Both the position numbers and the translations under genes were made by a program. This document shows positions 1 through 5,078 of a DNA stretch of 5,078 nucleotides, piece after piece. The notes beneath the pieces are model-generated. The model saw only the letters and a list, made by a program, of their open reading frames with translations, did no database searches and had not been told where the DNA came from. The stretch covers positions 1-5,078 of the forward strand of contig JASLJL010000435.1 in NCBI GenBank assembly GCA_030152405.1. Reading direction: 5' to 3'. Numbering within the stretch: the first letter of the stretch is position 1; every line of letters begins with the position of its first letter. The DNA comes from Gordonia sp. (in: high G+C Gram-positive bacteria). GTDB lineage: Bacteria; Actinomycetota; Actinomycetes; Mycobacteriales; Mycobacteriaceae.

Positions 1-750
1 GGTGCCCGCCTTGCCGCCGAGCGACACGATGCCGACGGAGTCGTCGAGCAGCAGGTCGAGCGCCACCCGCTGTTCGGCGGAGCGGCCGCGCAGCCCGAAC
101 ACCTCCCGGTCACCACGGACCAATTGGACCTGCTTGGTGTCGGTCACCCGTCCGAGAGCGCTGTTCCCGGCGCCGACGAGACGGACTCCGGTGTGGCACG
201 GCAGGTCTCGGGCGTCGTCGACGTCCACGACGCCGTCGGCGAAGAGCGTGTCGACGTCGGAGTCGAGGACGTCGAGCTCATCCATCCCCGTCCACCCCGA
301 CACGACCACGTCCTGGGCGTGGTACTCGTCGGCGGCGAGTCCCACGGCGCCTGCTTTGACACGCAGCGGGGTGTCCTTGGACACCAGGGTCACGTCGCGC
401 CCCTCGGCACGCAGGTTGAGCGCACAGGCGAGGATCCGGGAGTCGTTGGTGTCGTTGCGGAATCCCGCAGGCAGGACGGCGGGGTCGGTGTGATTGAGCT
501 CCACTTGGACGGTACCGCCGTGATCACCGACCGGCAGGGGCTCGTCGAGTCGTCCGTGTTCGACACGCATGTCGTCGAGCAGGCGGAGGGCTTGGCGGGC
601 GAACCAGCCGAGTTCACTGTGGTGACGTTTGCCCTCGAGTTCGCTGATCACGACGAGTGGGAGGACAACGTGATGCTCGGCGAACCGAGTCACCGCCCAC
701 GGATCGGAGAGCAGTACGGAGGTGTCGAGGACGTAGGTGCGTGCGGTCAC
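1..750 (-). CDS. phoH2: PhoH2: PIN-domain RNase fused to PhoH ATPase, N-terminal 250 codons (C-terminus off left edge)
   Basis: PhoH2 proteins join a PIN-type RNase to a PhoH (helicase-like) ATPase and unwind and cut RNA; in mycobacteria they are described as the toxin of a toxin-antitoxin pair. The frame is open from a GTG at 750 to base 1. The PIN domain fills about residues 1-150 and shows the expected acidic residues: D9 in VLDTS, E37 in VISELE, D103 in NDTNDSRI and D126 in LVSKD. A linker follows, then [17 protein letters not shown] at about 211-227, typical of the PhoH part. The window ends inside Walker A at SLGGKAGT (243-250), so roughly the C-terminal 40% is missing. The GTG start is chosen because AAGGAG lies 7 nt upstream and [11 protein letters not shown] matches the family N-terminus. 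An ATG at 755 is out of frame and stops after two codons. No frameshift is seen. Confidence 0.93.
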   Translation of the reverse strand, partial: MTARTYVLDTSVLLSDPWAVTRFAEHHVVLPLVVISELEGKRHHSELGWFARQALRLLDDMRVEHGRLDEPLPVGDHGGTVQVELNHTDPAVLPAGFRNDTNDSRILACALNLRAEGRDVTLVSKDTPLRVKAGAVGLAADEYHAQDVVVSGWTGMDELDVLDSDVDTLFADGVVDVDDARDLPCHTGVRLVGAGNSALGRVTDTKQVQLVRGDREVFGLRGRSAEQRVALDLLLDDSVGIVSLGGKAGT

Positions 751-947
751 GTCATGGCTCCTTGGCGCCGCGCGGCTCCCGCGCGGTCCGAGATTCTCCG
801 GCCGGTCGGTTCGTGCCTGGTGTCGGTGTCAGCCGACGTCGGCGAGGACCGGGGCCGGTCCTCTCGTGACGTGATCGTCCACGAATCGAACCTCCCGAAC
901 GAACCGCTTCCCCACGGCCCGTCAAGGCTCAACGTACGCCCGGTCAC
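747..947 (-). CDS. Candidate PhoAT-like antitoxin ORF overlapping the phoH2 start by 4 nt
   Basis: An open minus-strand frame ends with TGA at 749-747, so that its last bases form GTGA with the phoH2 start codon at 750. Mycobacterial phoH2 is reported to be preceded by a small overlapping antitoxin gene, phoAT, and this is the same layout. The start is uncertain. A GTG at 947 gives 66 residues beginning [12 protein letters not shown], and by hand count about 80% of its codons end in G or C. A GTG at 1022 gives 91 residues, but the extra 25 codons have only about 60% GC at the third position. The product would be basic and arginine-rich with no membrane segment, ending RRQGAMT. No Shine-Dalgarno precedes either start. 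The call rests on position and codon bias. The alternative is a structured untranslated leader, because two dyads and a hairpin lie inside the frame. Confidence 0.35.
   Translation of the reverse strand: MTGRTLSLDGPWGSGSFGRFDSWTITSREDRPRSSPTSADTDTRHEPTGRRISDRAGAARRQGAMT
758..786 (-). promoter_or_regulatory. phoH2 ribosome binding site with a GC hairpin just upstream
   Basis: On the minus strand AAGGAG (763-758) is a strong Shine-Dalgarno 7 nt before the GTG at 750, and it fixes that start. Four bases further upstream, CCGCGCGG occurs twice (768-775 and 779-786) with three bases between. Each copy is self-complementary, so the RNA can form an 8-bp stem closed by a 3-nt loop. The stem leaves the Shine-Dalgarno free. 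It could act as a stability element or a binding site, but GC-rich genomes form such stems readily. The sequence is seen directly; a role is inferred. Confidence 0.5.
832..863. repeat. Two abutting perfect dyads in the phoH2 leader
   Basis: GCCGACGTCGGC (832-843) is a perfect 12-bp palindrome. It is followed without a gap by a 20-bp inverted repeat (844-863) with arms GAGGACCGG and CCGGTCCTC around two G bases. As RNA the second can form an 8-bp stem with a 4-nt loop. No T-run follows on either strand, so it is not an ordinary intrinsic terminator. Possible roles are a repressor site upstream of phoH2 or RNA structure in its leader. If the PhoAT-like frame is real, the dyads lie within that gene. 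Confidence 0.55.
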
Positions 948-998
948 CTCGACCGCCGGGGTACGCGGACCAGCGTGTCGGTGAACGTTGCGTAACCA

Positions 999-1010
999 GG
1001 AGAATTCTCC
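999..1010. repeat. 12-bp palindrome GGAGAATTCTCC upstream of the plus-strand promoter
   Basis: This is a perfect palindrome ending 12 bp before the -35 box at 1023. Its AT-rich centre is unusual against the local composition. It could be an upstream operator for the membrane-protein operon or for a phoH2-directed promoter. One 12-bp palindrome every few kilobases is expected by chance, so the case is weak. Confidence 0.3.
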
Positions 1011-1022
1011 ACGTCGGACCAC

Positions 1023-1051
1023 TTGCCAACCTGGAAAGCACTCGCTATGTT
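1023..1051 (+). promoter_or_regulatory. Housekeeping-type promoter of the membrane-protein/regulator operon
   Basis: TTGCCA (1023-1028) and TATGTT (1046-1051) are separated by exactly 17 bp, close to the consensus for the main actinobacterial sigma factor. Seven bases after the -10 box comes the A of the ATG at 1059, so transcription should begin on or next to the start codon and give a leaderless message, which is common in actinobacteria. No Shine-Dalgarno precedes 1059, which agrees. The promoter also argues against translation from the TTG at 1023 or the ATG at 1047, both of which lie inside it. Confidence 0.65.
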
Positions 1052-1065
1052 TTCCACTATGGAAA
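1051..1065. promoter_or_regulatory. Candidate operator TTTCCA-CTA-TGGAAA over the start site
   Basis: A perfect inverted repeat with 6-bp arms and a 3-bp centre covers the last base of the -10 box, the predicted transcription start and the first codons. A third half-site, TGGAAA, lies at 1032-1037 between the -35 and -10 boxes, 28 bp from the right arm. A dimeric regulator bound here would block RNA polymerase. The winged-helix protein encoded second in the operon is the natural candidate. The repeat is seen; the binding partner is inferred. Confidence 0.55.
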
Positions 1066-1526
1066 CTACTCCGGATCCCCAGGCCGCACGCGAGACACTC
1101 CGCCAGGCCGAACGAGCCGCGGCGGCCCCGTTCGTCGACTACCCGAAGACTCCGCTCTGGTATCCGCCCGCCGTCGGAGCATGGTTCGCCGCACTGGCCG
1201 CGATGATGGCCTACCGCCCGGGCCCGGCGATCTCAGTCCCGCTGATCGTCGTGCTGATCGCCCTCGTCGGAGCGTTCGTCGCCTGGCACTCGCGGGTCCG
1301 CGGCACCATGCCGACTCTCACGGGAGCGCCGCGCGAGCTCCACCGCCCGATGTACTGCTACGCCGCGGGTGTCGTCGTGATCGCCGCGGTAGTCGTGCCC
1401 ACAGTCGCGTGGGGACCGCCGATCATCGCGGTCGCTGTGGCATTCGTGCTGGTCACCGTGGGCATCGCCGCCTATGAGCGCGCGTACTACCGTGCCGCGC
1501 AGGCCGTCAAGGAACGGCTCGCGTGA
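1059..1526 (+). CDS. Small four-helix membrane protein, function unknown
   Basis: 155 residues. A short charged N-terminus (about 1-33, with RETLRQAERA) is followed by four hydrophobic stretches at about 36-52, 57-77, 99-118 and 120-139. A basic loop (SRVRGTMPTLTGAPRELHR) joins the second and third, and the basic tail is ERAYYRAAQAVKERLA. There is no signal peptide and no catalytic motif. I do not recognise a named family; small membrane proteins next to winged-helix regulators recur in actinobacteria. The ATG at 1059 is chosen because a good promoter places the transcription start there. Upstream options (TTG 1023, ATG 1047) fall within the promoter. The gene overlaps the regulator by GTGA, so the two are probably made together. 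Transport, sensing or membrane-stress roles are all possible and none is shown. Confidence 0.85.
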   Translation: METTPDPQAARETLRQAERAAAAPFVDYPKTPLWYPPAVGAWFAALAAMMAYRPGPAISVPLIVVLIALVGAFVAWHSRVRGTMPTLTGAPRELHRPMYCYAAGVVVIAAVVVPTVAWGPPIIAVAVAFVLVTVGIAAYERAYYRAAQAVKERLA

Positions 1527-1813
1527 GCGGCCCGCTCGGCGACCTCGATCCGGTGCTGACCCCACCGAAGCGCCTCGCCGCATTAGCCGTGCTCAGCAAC
1601 GCCACGACCACGGACTTCGCATTCCTCCGCGATCATCTCGCGGTGAGCGACTCGGACTTGTCCAAACAGATGTCCGCACTGCTCGACGCCGGGTACGTCT
1701 CCGCCACCAAGTCGCGCGGCCGGGGCGGCTCGACCACCTACAGGATCACCCGAGACGGCAAAAAGGCGTTCGAGAGCCATCGGCACGCCCTCGAACGCCT
1801 CATCGCAGGATGA
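1523..1813 (+). CDS. Winged-helix transcriptional regulator (HTH_34-like, MarR/ArsR-related)
   Basis: 96 residues, a single DNA-binding domain with no ligand or metal domain attached. LDPVLTPPKRLAALAVLS (8-25) forms the first helix, TDFAFLRDHLAVSDSDLSKQMSALLDAGYV (30-59) the helix-turn-helix with its recognition helix at about 44-56, and SATKSRGRGGSTTYRIT (60-76) the basic wing. The C-terminal helix (FESHRHALERLIAG) probably makes the dimer. Pattern and length fit the small HTH_34 winged-helix group of actinobacteria. The GTG start at 1523 overlaps the upstream stop by 4 nt and has AAGGAA 8 nt before it. It probably binds the TTTCCA/TGGAAA dyad at its own promoter, which is inferred. The stop is one base from that of the converging desaturase gene, so no terminator separates them. 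Confidence 0.88.
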   Translation: MSGPLGDLDPVLTPPKRLAALAVLSNATTTDFAFLRDHLAVSDSDLSKQMSALLDAGYVSATKSRGRGGSTTYRITRDGKKAFESHRHALERLIAG

Positions 1814-1814
1814 A

Positions 1815-2693
1815 TCAATGACCGGCTGCGCGCTCCAGGATGCGGGCGCGGGCGGCTTCGGCCTCGTCGGACAGGCTCTGGAGGCTCTCGAGCTTGAGTC
1901 CCTCGACGAGCGTGCGAGCGATCGCGGCGTCGGACGCGGCGTCCTCGAAGTCGCTGATCAATGCACGCTGAGCGTCGAAGTCGGCGACGTCGTCGCCGAT
2001 GTGCTCGATCGAGGCGAGCGCACGGTCGACGGCGAGGACGGTGGCCTCCTGGTCGGCGACGGCTCCGGCCGCGAGGAACGCCTGGAAGAACGAGGCCTGA
2101 GCGGCGTCGTCGTGCCGGATCTTCTCCAGGATGGTCTTCAGGTCGGGATCGTCGGCATGCTCGAGGAGCTTGCCGATGAAGTGATCGCACTGGTTCTCGT
2201 GCACGGCGAGCAGCGCGAGGACGTCGAGCGGGCCGAGGTCCGCGATCTCCTCCGGCGACTGTCGCCAGCCCGCGACGACGTGGATGCGACGACGGTTCTC
2301 GGCGTCGACCGGGTCGGTCGCGCGCGTCACGACGAGGTAGTCGCGCAGCACGATCGCGTGGCGGTTGTCCTCCGCGGTCCAGGTGCCGACCAGCTGACGC
2401 CAGTCGGAGAACGGCGGGAAGAACATCGAGATGACGCGGTGGAAGGACGGCAGATTGTCCTTCATCAGCAGCAGCGCGAGCAGGCCCGCGGCGGCGGTCT
2501 CGTTCAGCGTCTCCTGGCCGGGCTCGAAGTCCTCACCACCGAGGAATGCGAAGTTGCGACCCTTGTCCCACGGGACCCAGTCGCCCGGGTTCCACGCGAG
2601 CGCGGCCGCTGCATGCTCTTCGGCGATCTCGGGGAGCGCCTTCTCCAGCGCGGTGATCAACTCGTCTTCGCTCAGTACTGACACGGGCGCCAC
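1815..2693 (-). CDS. desA2: DesA2-like acyl-ACP desaturase homologue with altered di-iron ligands
   Basis: 292 residues, similar in length and blocks to mycobacterial DesA2: NFAFLGGEDFEPGQETL (47-63), LLLMKDNLPSFHR (74-86), WTAEDNRHAIVLRDYLVVTR (105-124). The family introduces double bonds into acyl-ACP chains with a di-iron centre in a four-helix bundle. Compared by eye with the plant stearoyl-ACP enzyme, H112 and E166 (VHENQ) are kept, but the other ligand positions read K78 (for Glu), D109 (for Glu), D196 (for Glu) and Q199 (for His, in HDDAAQ). Activity as a desaturase is therefore doubtful; a binding or structural role is possible. From memory M. tuberculosis DesA2 also departs from the consensus at the first position. 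The GTG start at 2693 lies one base after the glyA stop, so translation is probably coupled; another in-frame GTG lies three codons in. The neighbourhood glyA-desA2-phoH2 supports the name. Confidence 0.85.
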   Translation of the reverse strand: MAPVSVLSEDELITALEKALPEIAEEHAAAALAWNPGDWVPWDKGRNFAFLGGEDFEPGQETLNETAAAGLLALLLMKDNLPSFHRVISMFFPPFSDWRQLVGTWTAEDNRHAIVLRDYLVVTRATDPVDAENRRRIHVVAGWRQSPEEIADLGPLDVLALLAVHENQCDHFIGKLLEHADDPDLKTILEKIRHDDAAQASFFQAFLAAGAVADQEATVLAVDRALASIEHIGDDVADFDAQRALISDFEDAASDAAIARTLVEGLKLESLQSLSDEAEAARARILERAAGH

Positions 2694-2694
2694 C

Positions 2695-3999
2695 TTACTT
2701 CACACCGCTCATCAGGCCCCAGTCCTCGAGACCTTCGTACAGCGGGAAGTCGAGCGCGAGAGCGCTGACCCGAGCACGCAGGGACGCGATGTCGGCGCCC
2801 TTGCCCGCGGCGAGCGCGGTGCCGATGATGTCGGCGACCTCGGCGAACTCGGTGTCGCCGAAGCCGCGGGTCGCGAGCGCCGGAGTGCCGATGCGCAGGC
2901 CGGAGGTGACCATCGGCGGACGCGGGTCGAACGGCACGGCGTTGCGGTTGACGGTGATGCCGATCTCGTGGAGGAGGTCCTCGGCCTGCTGACCGTCGAG
3001 CTCGGAGTCGCGCAGGTCGACGAGCACGAGGTGGACGTCGGTGCCGCCGGTCAGAACGGTGATTCCCGACTTCGCGACGTCGTCGTGCAGCAGTCGGTCG
3101 GCGAGGATCGACGCGCCCGAGAGGGTGCGGCGCTGGCGCTCGGCGAACTCCTCGGTGCCCGCGACCTTCAGCGCGACGGCCTTGGCGGCGACGGCGTGCA
3201 TGAGCGGTCCGCCCTGCTGACCGGGGAAGACGGCCGAGTTGAGCTTCTTGGCCCACTCCTGCTTCGCGAGAATCATGCCCGAACGGGGACCGCCGAGCGT
3301 CTTGTGGACGGTGGTCGAGACGACATCGGCGTACTCGACGGGATTCGGGTGCAGACCGGCGGCGACGAGCCCGGCGAAGTGCGCCATGTCGACCCACAGG
3401 TGAGCGCCGACCTCGTCGGCGATCGACCGGAACGCGGCGAAGTCGAGCGTGCGGGGGTAAGCGGACCAGCCGGCGACGATCACCTTCGGCTTGGTGTCGA
3501 GGGCGATCTTGCGCACCTCGTCCATGTCGATGCGGAAGTCTTCCTTGCTGACGCCGTAGAAGGCGTTCTCGTACAGCTTGCCCGAGAAGTTCAGACGCAT
3601 GCCGTGGGTGAGGTGCCCGCCGTGAGCGAGGTCGAGGCCCAGCAGAGTCTCACCCGGCTCCATGAGCGCCTGCAGAACGGCGGCGTTCGCCTGGGCGCCG
3701 GCATGCGGCTGGACGTTCGCGAAGTCGGCGCCGAACAGCTTCTTCGCCCGGTCGCGTGCGATGTCCTCGACGACGTCGACGTATTCGCAGCCGCCGTAGT
3801 AGCGGCGCCCCGGGTACCCCTCGGCGTACTTGTTGGTCAGGACGCTGCCCTGCGCCTGGAGGACGGCGCGCGGAACGAAGTTCTCCGACGCGATCATCTC
3901 CAGGGTGTCGCGCTGACGGGACAGCTCACCGTTCATGGCGGCAGCCACATCGGGGTCGAGTTCGGCCAAGGACTGCGTGAACAGGCTCATGCCGTGCAT
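2695..3999 (-). CDS. glyA: Serine hydroxymethyltransferase
   Basis: Cytosolic PLP enzyme that converts serine and tetrahydrofolate to glycine and 5,10-methylenetetrahydrofolate, the main source of one-carbon units. 434 residues, full length for bacterial GlyA and very close to mycobacterial GlyA1. Visible signatures are [14 protein letters not shown] (34-47), [13 protein letters not shown] (58-70), H129 in GGHLTHG, D204 and H207 in VDMAHFAG, the PLP lysine K233 in [10 protein letters not shown], and R369 in SGLRIGTPA, which binds the substrate carboxylate. All key residues are present. An ATG at 3999 lies one base after the upstream stop (TAG-A-ATG). A second ATG at 3990 gives [15 protein letters not shown] and 431 residues, closer to related N-termini. 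Neither has a clear Shine-Dalgarno, so the start is open by three codons. One base separates it from desA2. Confidence 0.98.
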   Translation of the reverse strand: MHGMSLFTQSLAELDPDVAAAMNGELSRQRDTLEMIASENFVPRAVLQAQGSVLTNKYAEGYPGRRYYGGCEYVDVVEDIARDRAKKLFGADFANVQPHAGAQANAAVLQALMEPGETLLGLDLAHGGHLTHGMRLNFSGKLYENAFYGVSKEDFRIDMDEVRKIALDTKPKVIVAGWSAYPRTLDFAAFRSIADEVGAHLWVDMAHFAGLVAAGLHPNPVEYADVVSTTVHKTLGGPRSGMILAKQEWAKKLNSAVFPGQQGGPLMHAVAAKAVALKVAGTEEFAERQRRTLSGASILADRLLHDDVAKSGITVLTGGTDVHLVLVDLRDSELDGQQAEDLLHEIGITVNRNAVPFDPRPPMVTSGLRIGTPALATRGFGDTEFAEVADIIGTALAAGKGADIASLRARVSALALDFPLYEGLEDWGLMSGVK

Positions 4000-4000
4000 T

Positions 4001-5078
4001 CTAGTTCGACACTTCGGCGCGGAGAACCGCCGGGGTCAGGGGCTCGTCGAGCAGCCTGCCGAAACGAGTGAGCCGCTGGTCAGAGGGCGCGTCGTCGAGC
4101 CAGTCCCCCAGCAGTCGGTAGCCCTCGACGTAGGTGGAGATGTACGCCCGCCACAGCGGCGAGGTGAGGAACCGCAGCATCTGCCGCGAGCGGTCCGGGT
4201 CGACGAGCAGCCACTGCTGCAGGAATGCGGCGACGGTGTCGGCGTCGGCATGTCGATCGTGAAGCATGAGCGCGGCGTCCTGCCGGACCGACAGCAGTCC
4301 GGCTGTGGCCCGCGAGACGGCCCGCGCCTTCTCGGCATCGAATCGAAGCCCGAAGTCCGCGTAGATCTCGGCCGCCCACTCGTGCCAGTCGGGCCCCATC
4401 GCGGCGGCCAGTGCGTGGTCGGCGAGACCTTCGGCCATCAGGCATTGCGGCGTGTTGACGAGGAAGATCGTGTGCTCGAGCTGCCCGGCCCCGACCAGTC
4501 CCTGCTCCTTGCGGCAGTGCTCGGTGTGATGACCCGGATACGCCTCGTGCGCGATCAGCCCGGGCAGACCCGCGAGGTGTTGCGGCAGATCGGTGTTCAC
4601 GGCGACGTTCGACCGGTAGTCGCCGAGGTAGTAGTTGAATCCGGACCACGGCTTGTCGGAGACGACGTCGAACTGCACCACTTCGCTCGCCGGGAGCGGA
4701 AACTCGGCGCGCACCCGATCGCGAAGGCTGCTCGCGAACGCCGCGATGAGAGGTTCGGTGAGGTCGGCCGGGATCTCCGTCGACCTGCGGTACCGCTGAT
4801 ACTCGTCGCGTAGTCGTTCCGGAGACGCGCCGGGGACGCCGAGCGCATCGGCCAACGCACTGTGCGACGCGTGGTAGGCCGCCGAATCGGCGGGTGCGAT
4901 GTCGACGTCGAAGTAGGCGCGGACCTCGTCGACGAAACCCACGTCCTCCCCCGCGAACTTCCGTGCCGAGCATTCAAGCGCCCTCACGTGCGCCGCGACG
5001 AACTCGGCACGGTCGGCGGGCAGCCCGTCGGGCAGGCGCCCGAGCAGGGTTCGACAGCGGGCGGCGAGCTCGATCGGC
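4001..5078 (-). CDS. DUF885 family protein, putative metal-dependent hydrolase (N-terminus off right edge)
   Basis: The frame is open from the right edge to TAG at 4003-4001, giving 359 codons for the C-terminal part of a protein whose family is usually 500-600 residues. An in-frame GTG at 4987 is not the start: the frame upstream stays open (ELAARC...[20 protein letters not shown]) and reads as coding. The DUF885 hallmark is [12 protein letters not shown] (HEAYPGHH at 4549-4526), preceded by GFNYYLGDY and VNTDLP and followed by [11 protein letters not shown], whose Glu (4432-4430) is a likely further metal ligand. The spacing His-Glu-x4-His differs from the classic HExxH of zinc peptidases. 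DUF885 has been compared with metallopeptidases, but I know of no established substrate for this protein. No signal peptide can be judged. It precedes glyA by one base, so it is probably the upstream gene of the same transcript. Confidence 0.88.
   Translation of the reverse strand, partial: PIELAARCRTLLGRLPDGLPADRAEFVAAHVRALECSARKFAGEDVGFVDEVRAYFDVDIAPADSAAYHASHSALADALGVPGASPERLRDEYQRYRRSTEIPADLTEPLIAAFASSLRDRVRAEFPLPASEVVQFDVVSDKPWSGFNYYLGDYRSNVAVNTDLPQHLAGLPGLIAHEAYPGHHTEHCRKEQGLVGAGQLEHTIFLVNTPQCLMAEGLADHALAAAMGPDWHEWAAEIYADFGLRFDAEKARAVSRATAGLLSVRQDAALMLHDRHADADTVAAFLQQWLLVDPDRSRQMLRFLTSPLWRAYISTYVEGYRLLGDWLDDAPSDQRLTRFGRLLDEPLTPAVLRAEVSN

Larger units (their letters stand above)
751..1022. 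other. Divergent intergenic region between phoH2 and the membrane-protein operon
   Basis: About 310 bases separate the phoH2 start (750) from the plus-strand ATG (1059). Apart from the possible PhoAT frame, this stretch holds the phoH2 Shine-Dalgarno (758-763), a GC hairpin (768-786), two abutting dyads (832-863), a 12-bp palindrome (999-1010), and then the plus-strand promoter and operator starting at 1023. I found no convincing minus-strand promoter: TTGACG occurs on the minus strand near 925 but has no good -10 partner. No tRNA or other known RNA gene is evident. Confidence 0.6.

Noticed and set aside
941..955. CGGTC-acctc-GACCG stem-loop
   Set aside because: Only five base pairs and no further support; expected by chance at this GC content.
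124..984. 286-codon plus-strand open frame
   Set aside because: It is antisense to phoH2 through most of its length; no family resemblance and no ribosome binding site.
1023..1058. TTG 1023 or ATG 1047 as start of the membrane protein
   Set aside because: Both lie inside a well-formed promoter, and the added residues (MPTWKALAMFST) resemble nothing; the ATG at 1059 fits the predicted transcription start.
1818..2681. 287-codon plus-strand open frame
   Set aside because: It mirrors desA2 codon by codon on the other strand; an artefact of high GC.
2431..4071. 546-codon plus-strand open frame
   Set aside because: It lies antisense to glyA and part of desA2, both certain genes, and its sequence is low-complexity Val/Gly/Asp/Arg as expected from an antisense frame in GC-rich DNA.
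3935..4813. 292-codon plus-strand open frame
   Set aside because: Antisense to the DUF885 gene, which has clear family motifs.
4985..4987. GTG at 4987 as start of the DUF885 protein
   Set aside because: The same frame stays open to the window edge with coding-like sequence, and the resulting 328 residues would be far shorter than the family.
1..5078. CRISPR array, tRNA/rRNA, insertion sequence, attachment site, glycine riboswitch
   Set aside because: No regularly spaced repeats, cloverleaf, transposase or target-site duplication was seen, and the 1-nt gap before glyA leaves no room for a riboswitch.

Overview
The window is GC-rich, uses GTG starts and has very short gene junctions. Its proteins match the mycolic-acid actinobacteria (order Mycobacteriales: Mycobacterium, Gordonia, Dietzia, Williamsia and relatives). 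From memory, M. tuberculosis carries glyA1, desA2 and phoH2 as neighbours in this order and on one strand. The same three genes lie here on the minus strand, read right to left, but with a two-gene plus-strand cassette placed between desA2 and phoH2. The genus cannot be fixed from the sequence alone.

Right half, minus strand. A DUF885 protein with an HEAYPGHH motif runs in from beyond the right edge. It is followed after one base by glyA (serine hydroxymethyltransferase), and after one more base by a DesA2-like acyl-ACP desaturase homologue. The 1-nt gaps point to a single, translationally coupled transcript. The desaturase homologue has lost or changed four of the six expected di-iron ligands, so its activity as a desaturase is doubtful.

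Middle, plus strand. A small operon encodes a four-helix membrane protein and a winged-helix regulator that overlap by GTGA. A clear promoter (TTGCCA, 17 bp, TATGTT) places the transcription start on or next to the A of an ATG, so the message is probably leaderless. A perfect TTTCCA-CTA-TGGAAA dyad covers that start, with a third half-site 13 bp upstream. The likely picture is a self-regulated membrane protein/regulator pair. Its last gene converges on desA2 with one base between the stop codons and no room for a terminator.

Left part, minus strand. This is the N-terminal 250 codons of phoH2 (PIN-domain RNase joined to a PhoH ATPase/helicase), cut by the window edge inside the Walker A motif. 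The roughly 310 bases upstream hold a good Shine-Dalgarno site, a GC hairpin just before it, two abutting perfect dyads, and an open frame that ends with a 4-nt overlap on the phoH2 start. That overlap is the layout of the mycobacterial phoAT antitoxin gene. Nothing here is clearly a wholly new system. The most promising points are the phoAT candidate with its structured leader, the altered DesA2 metal site, and the leaderless start overlapped by an operator.
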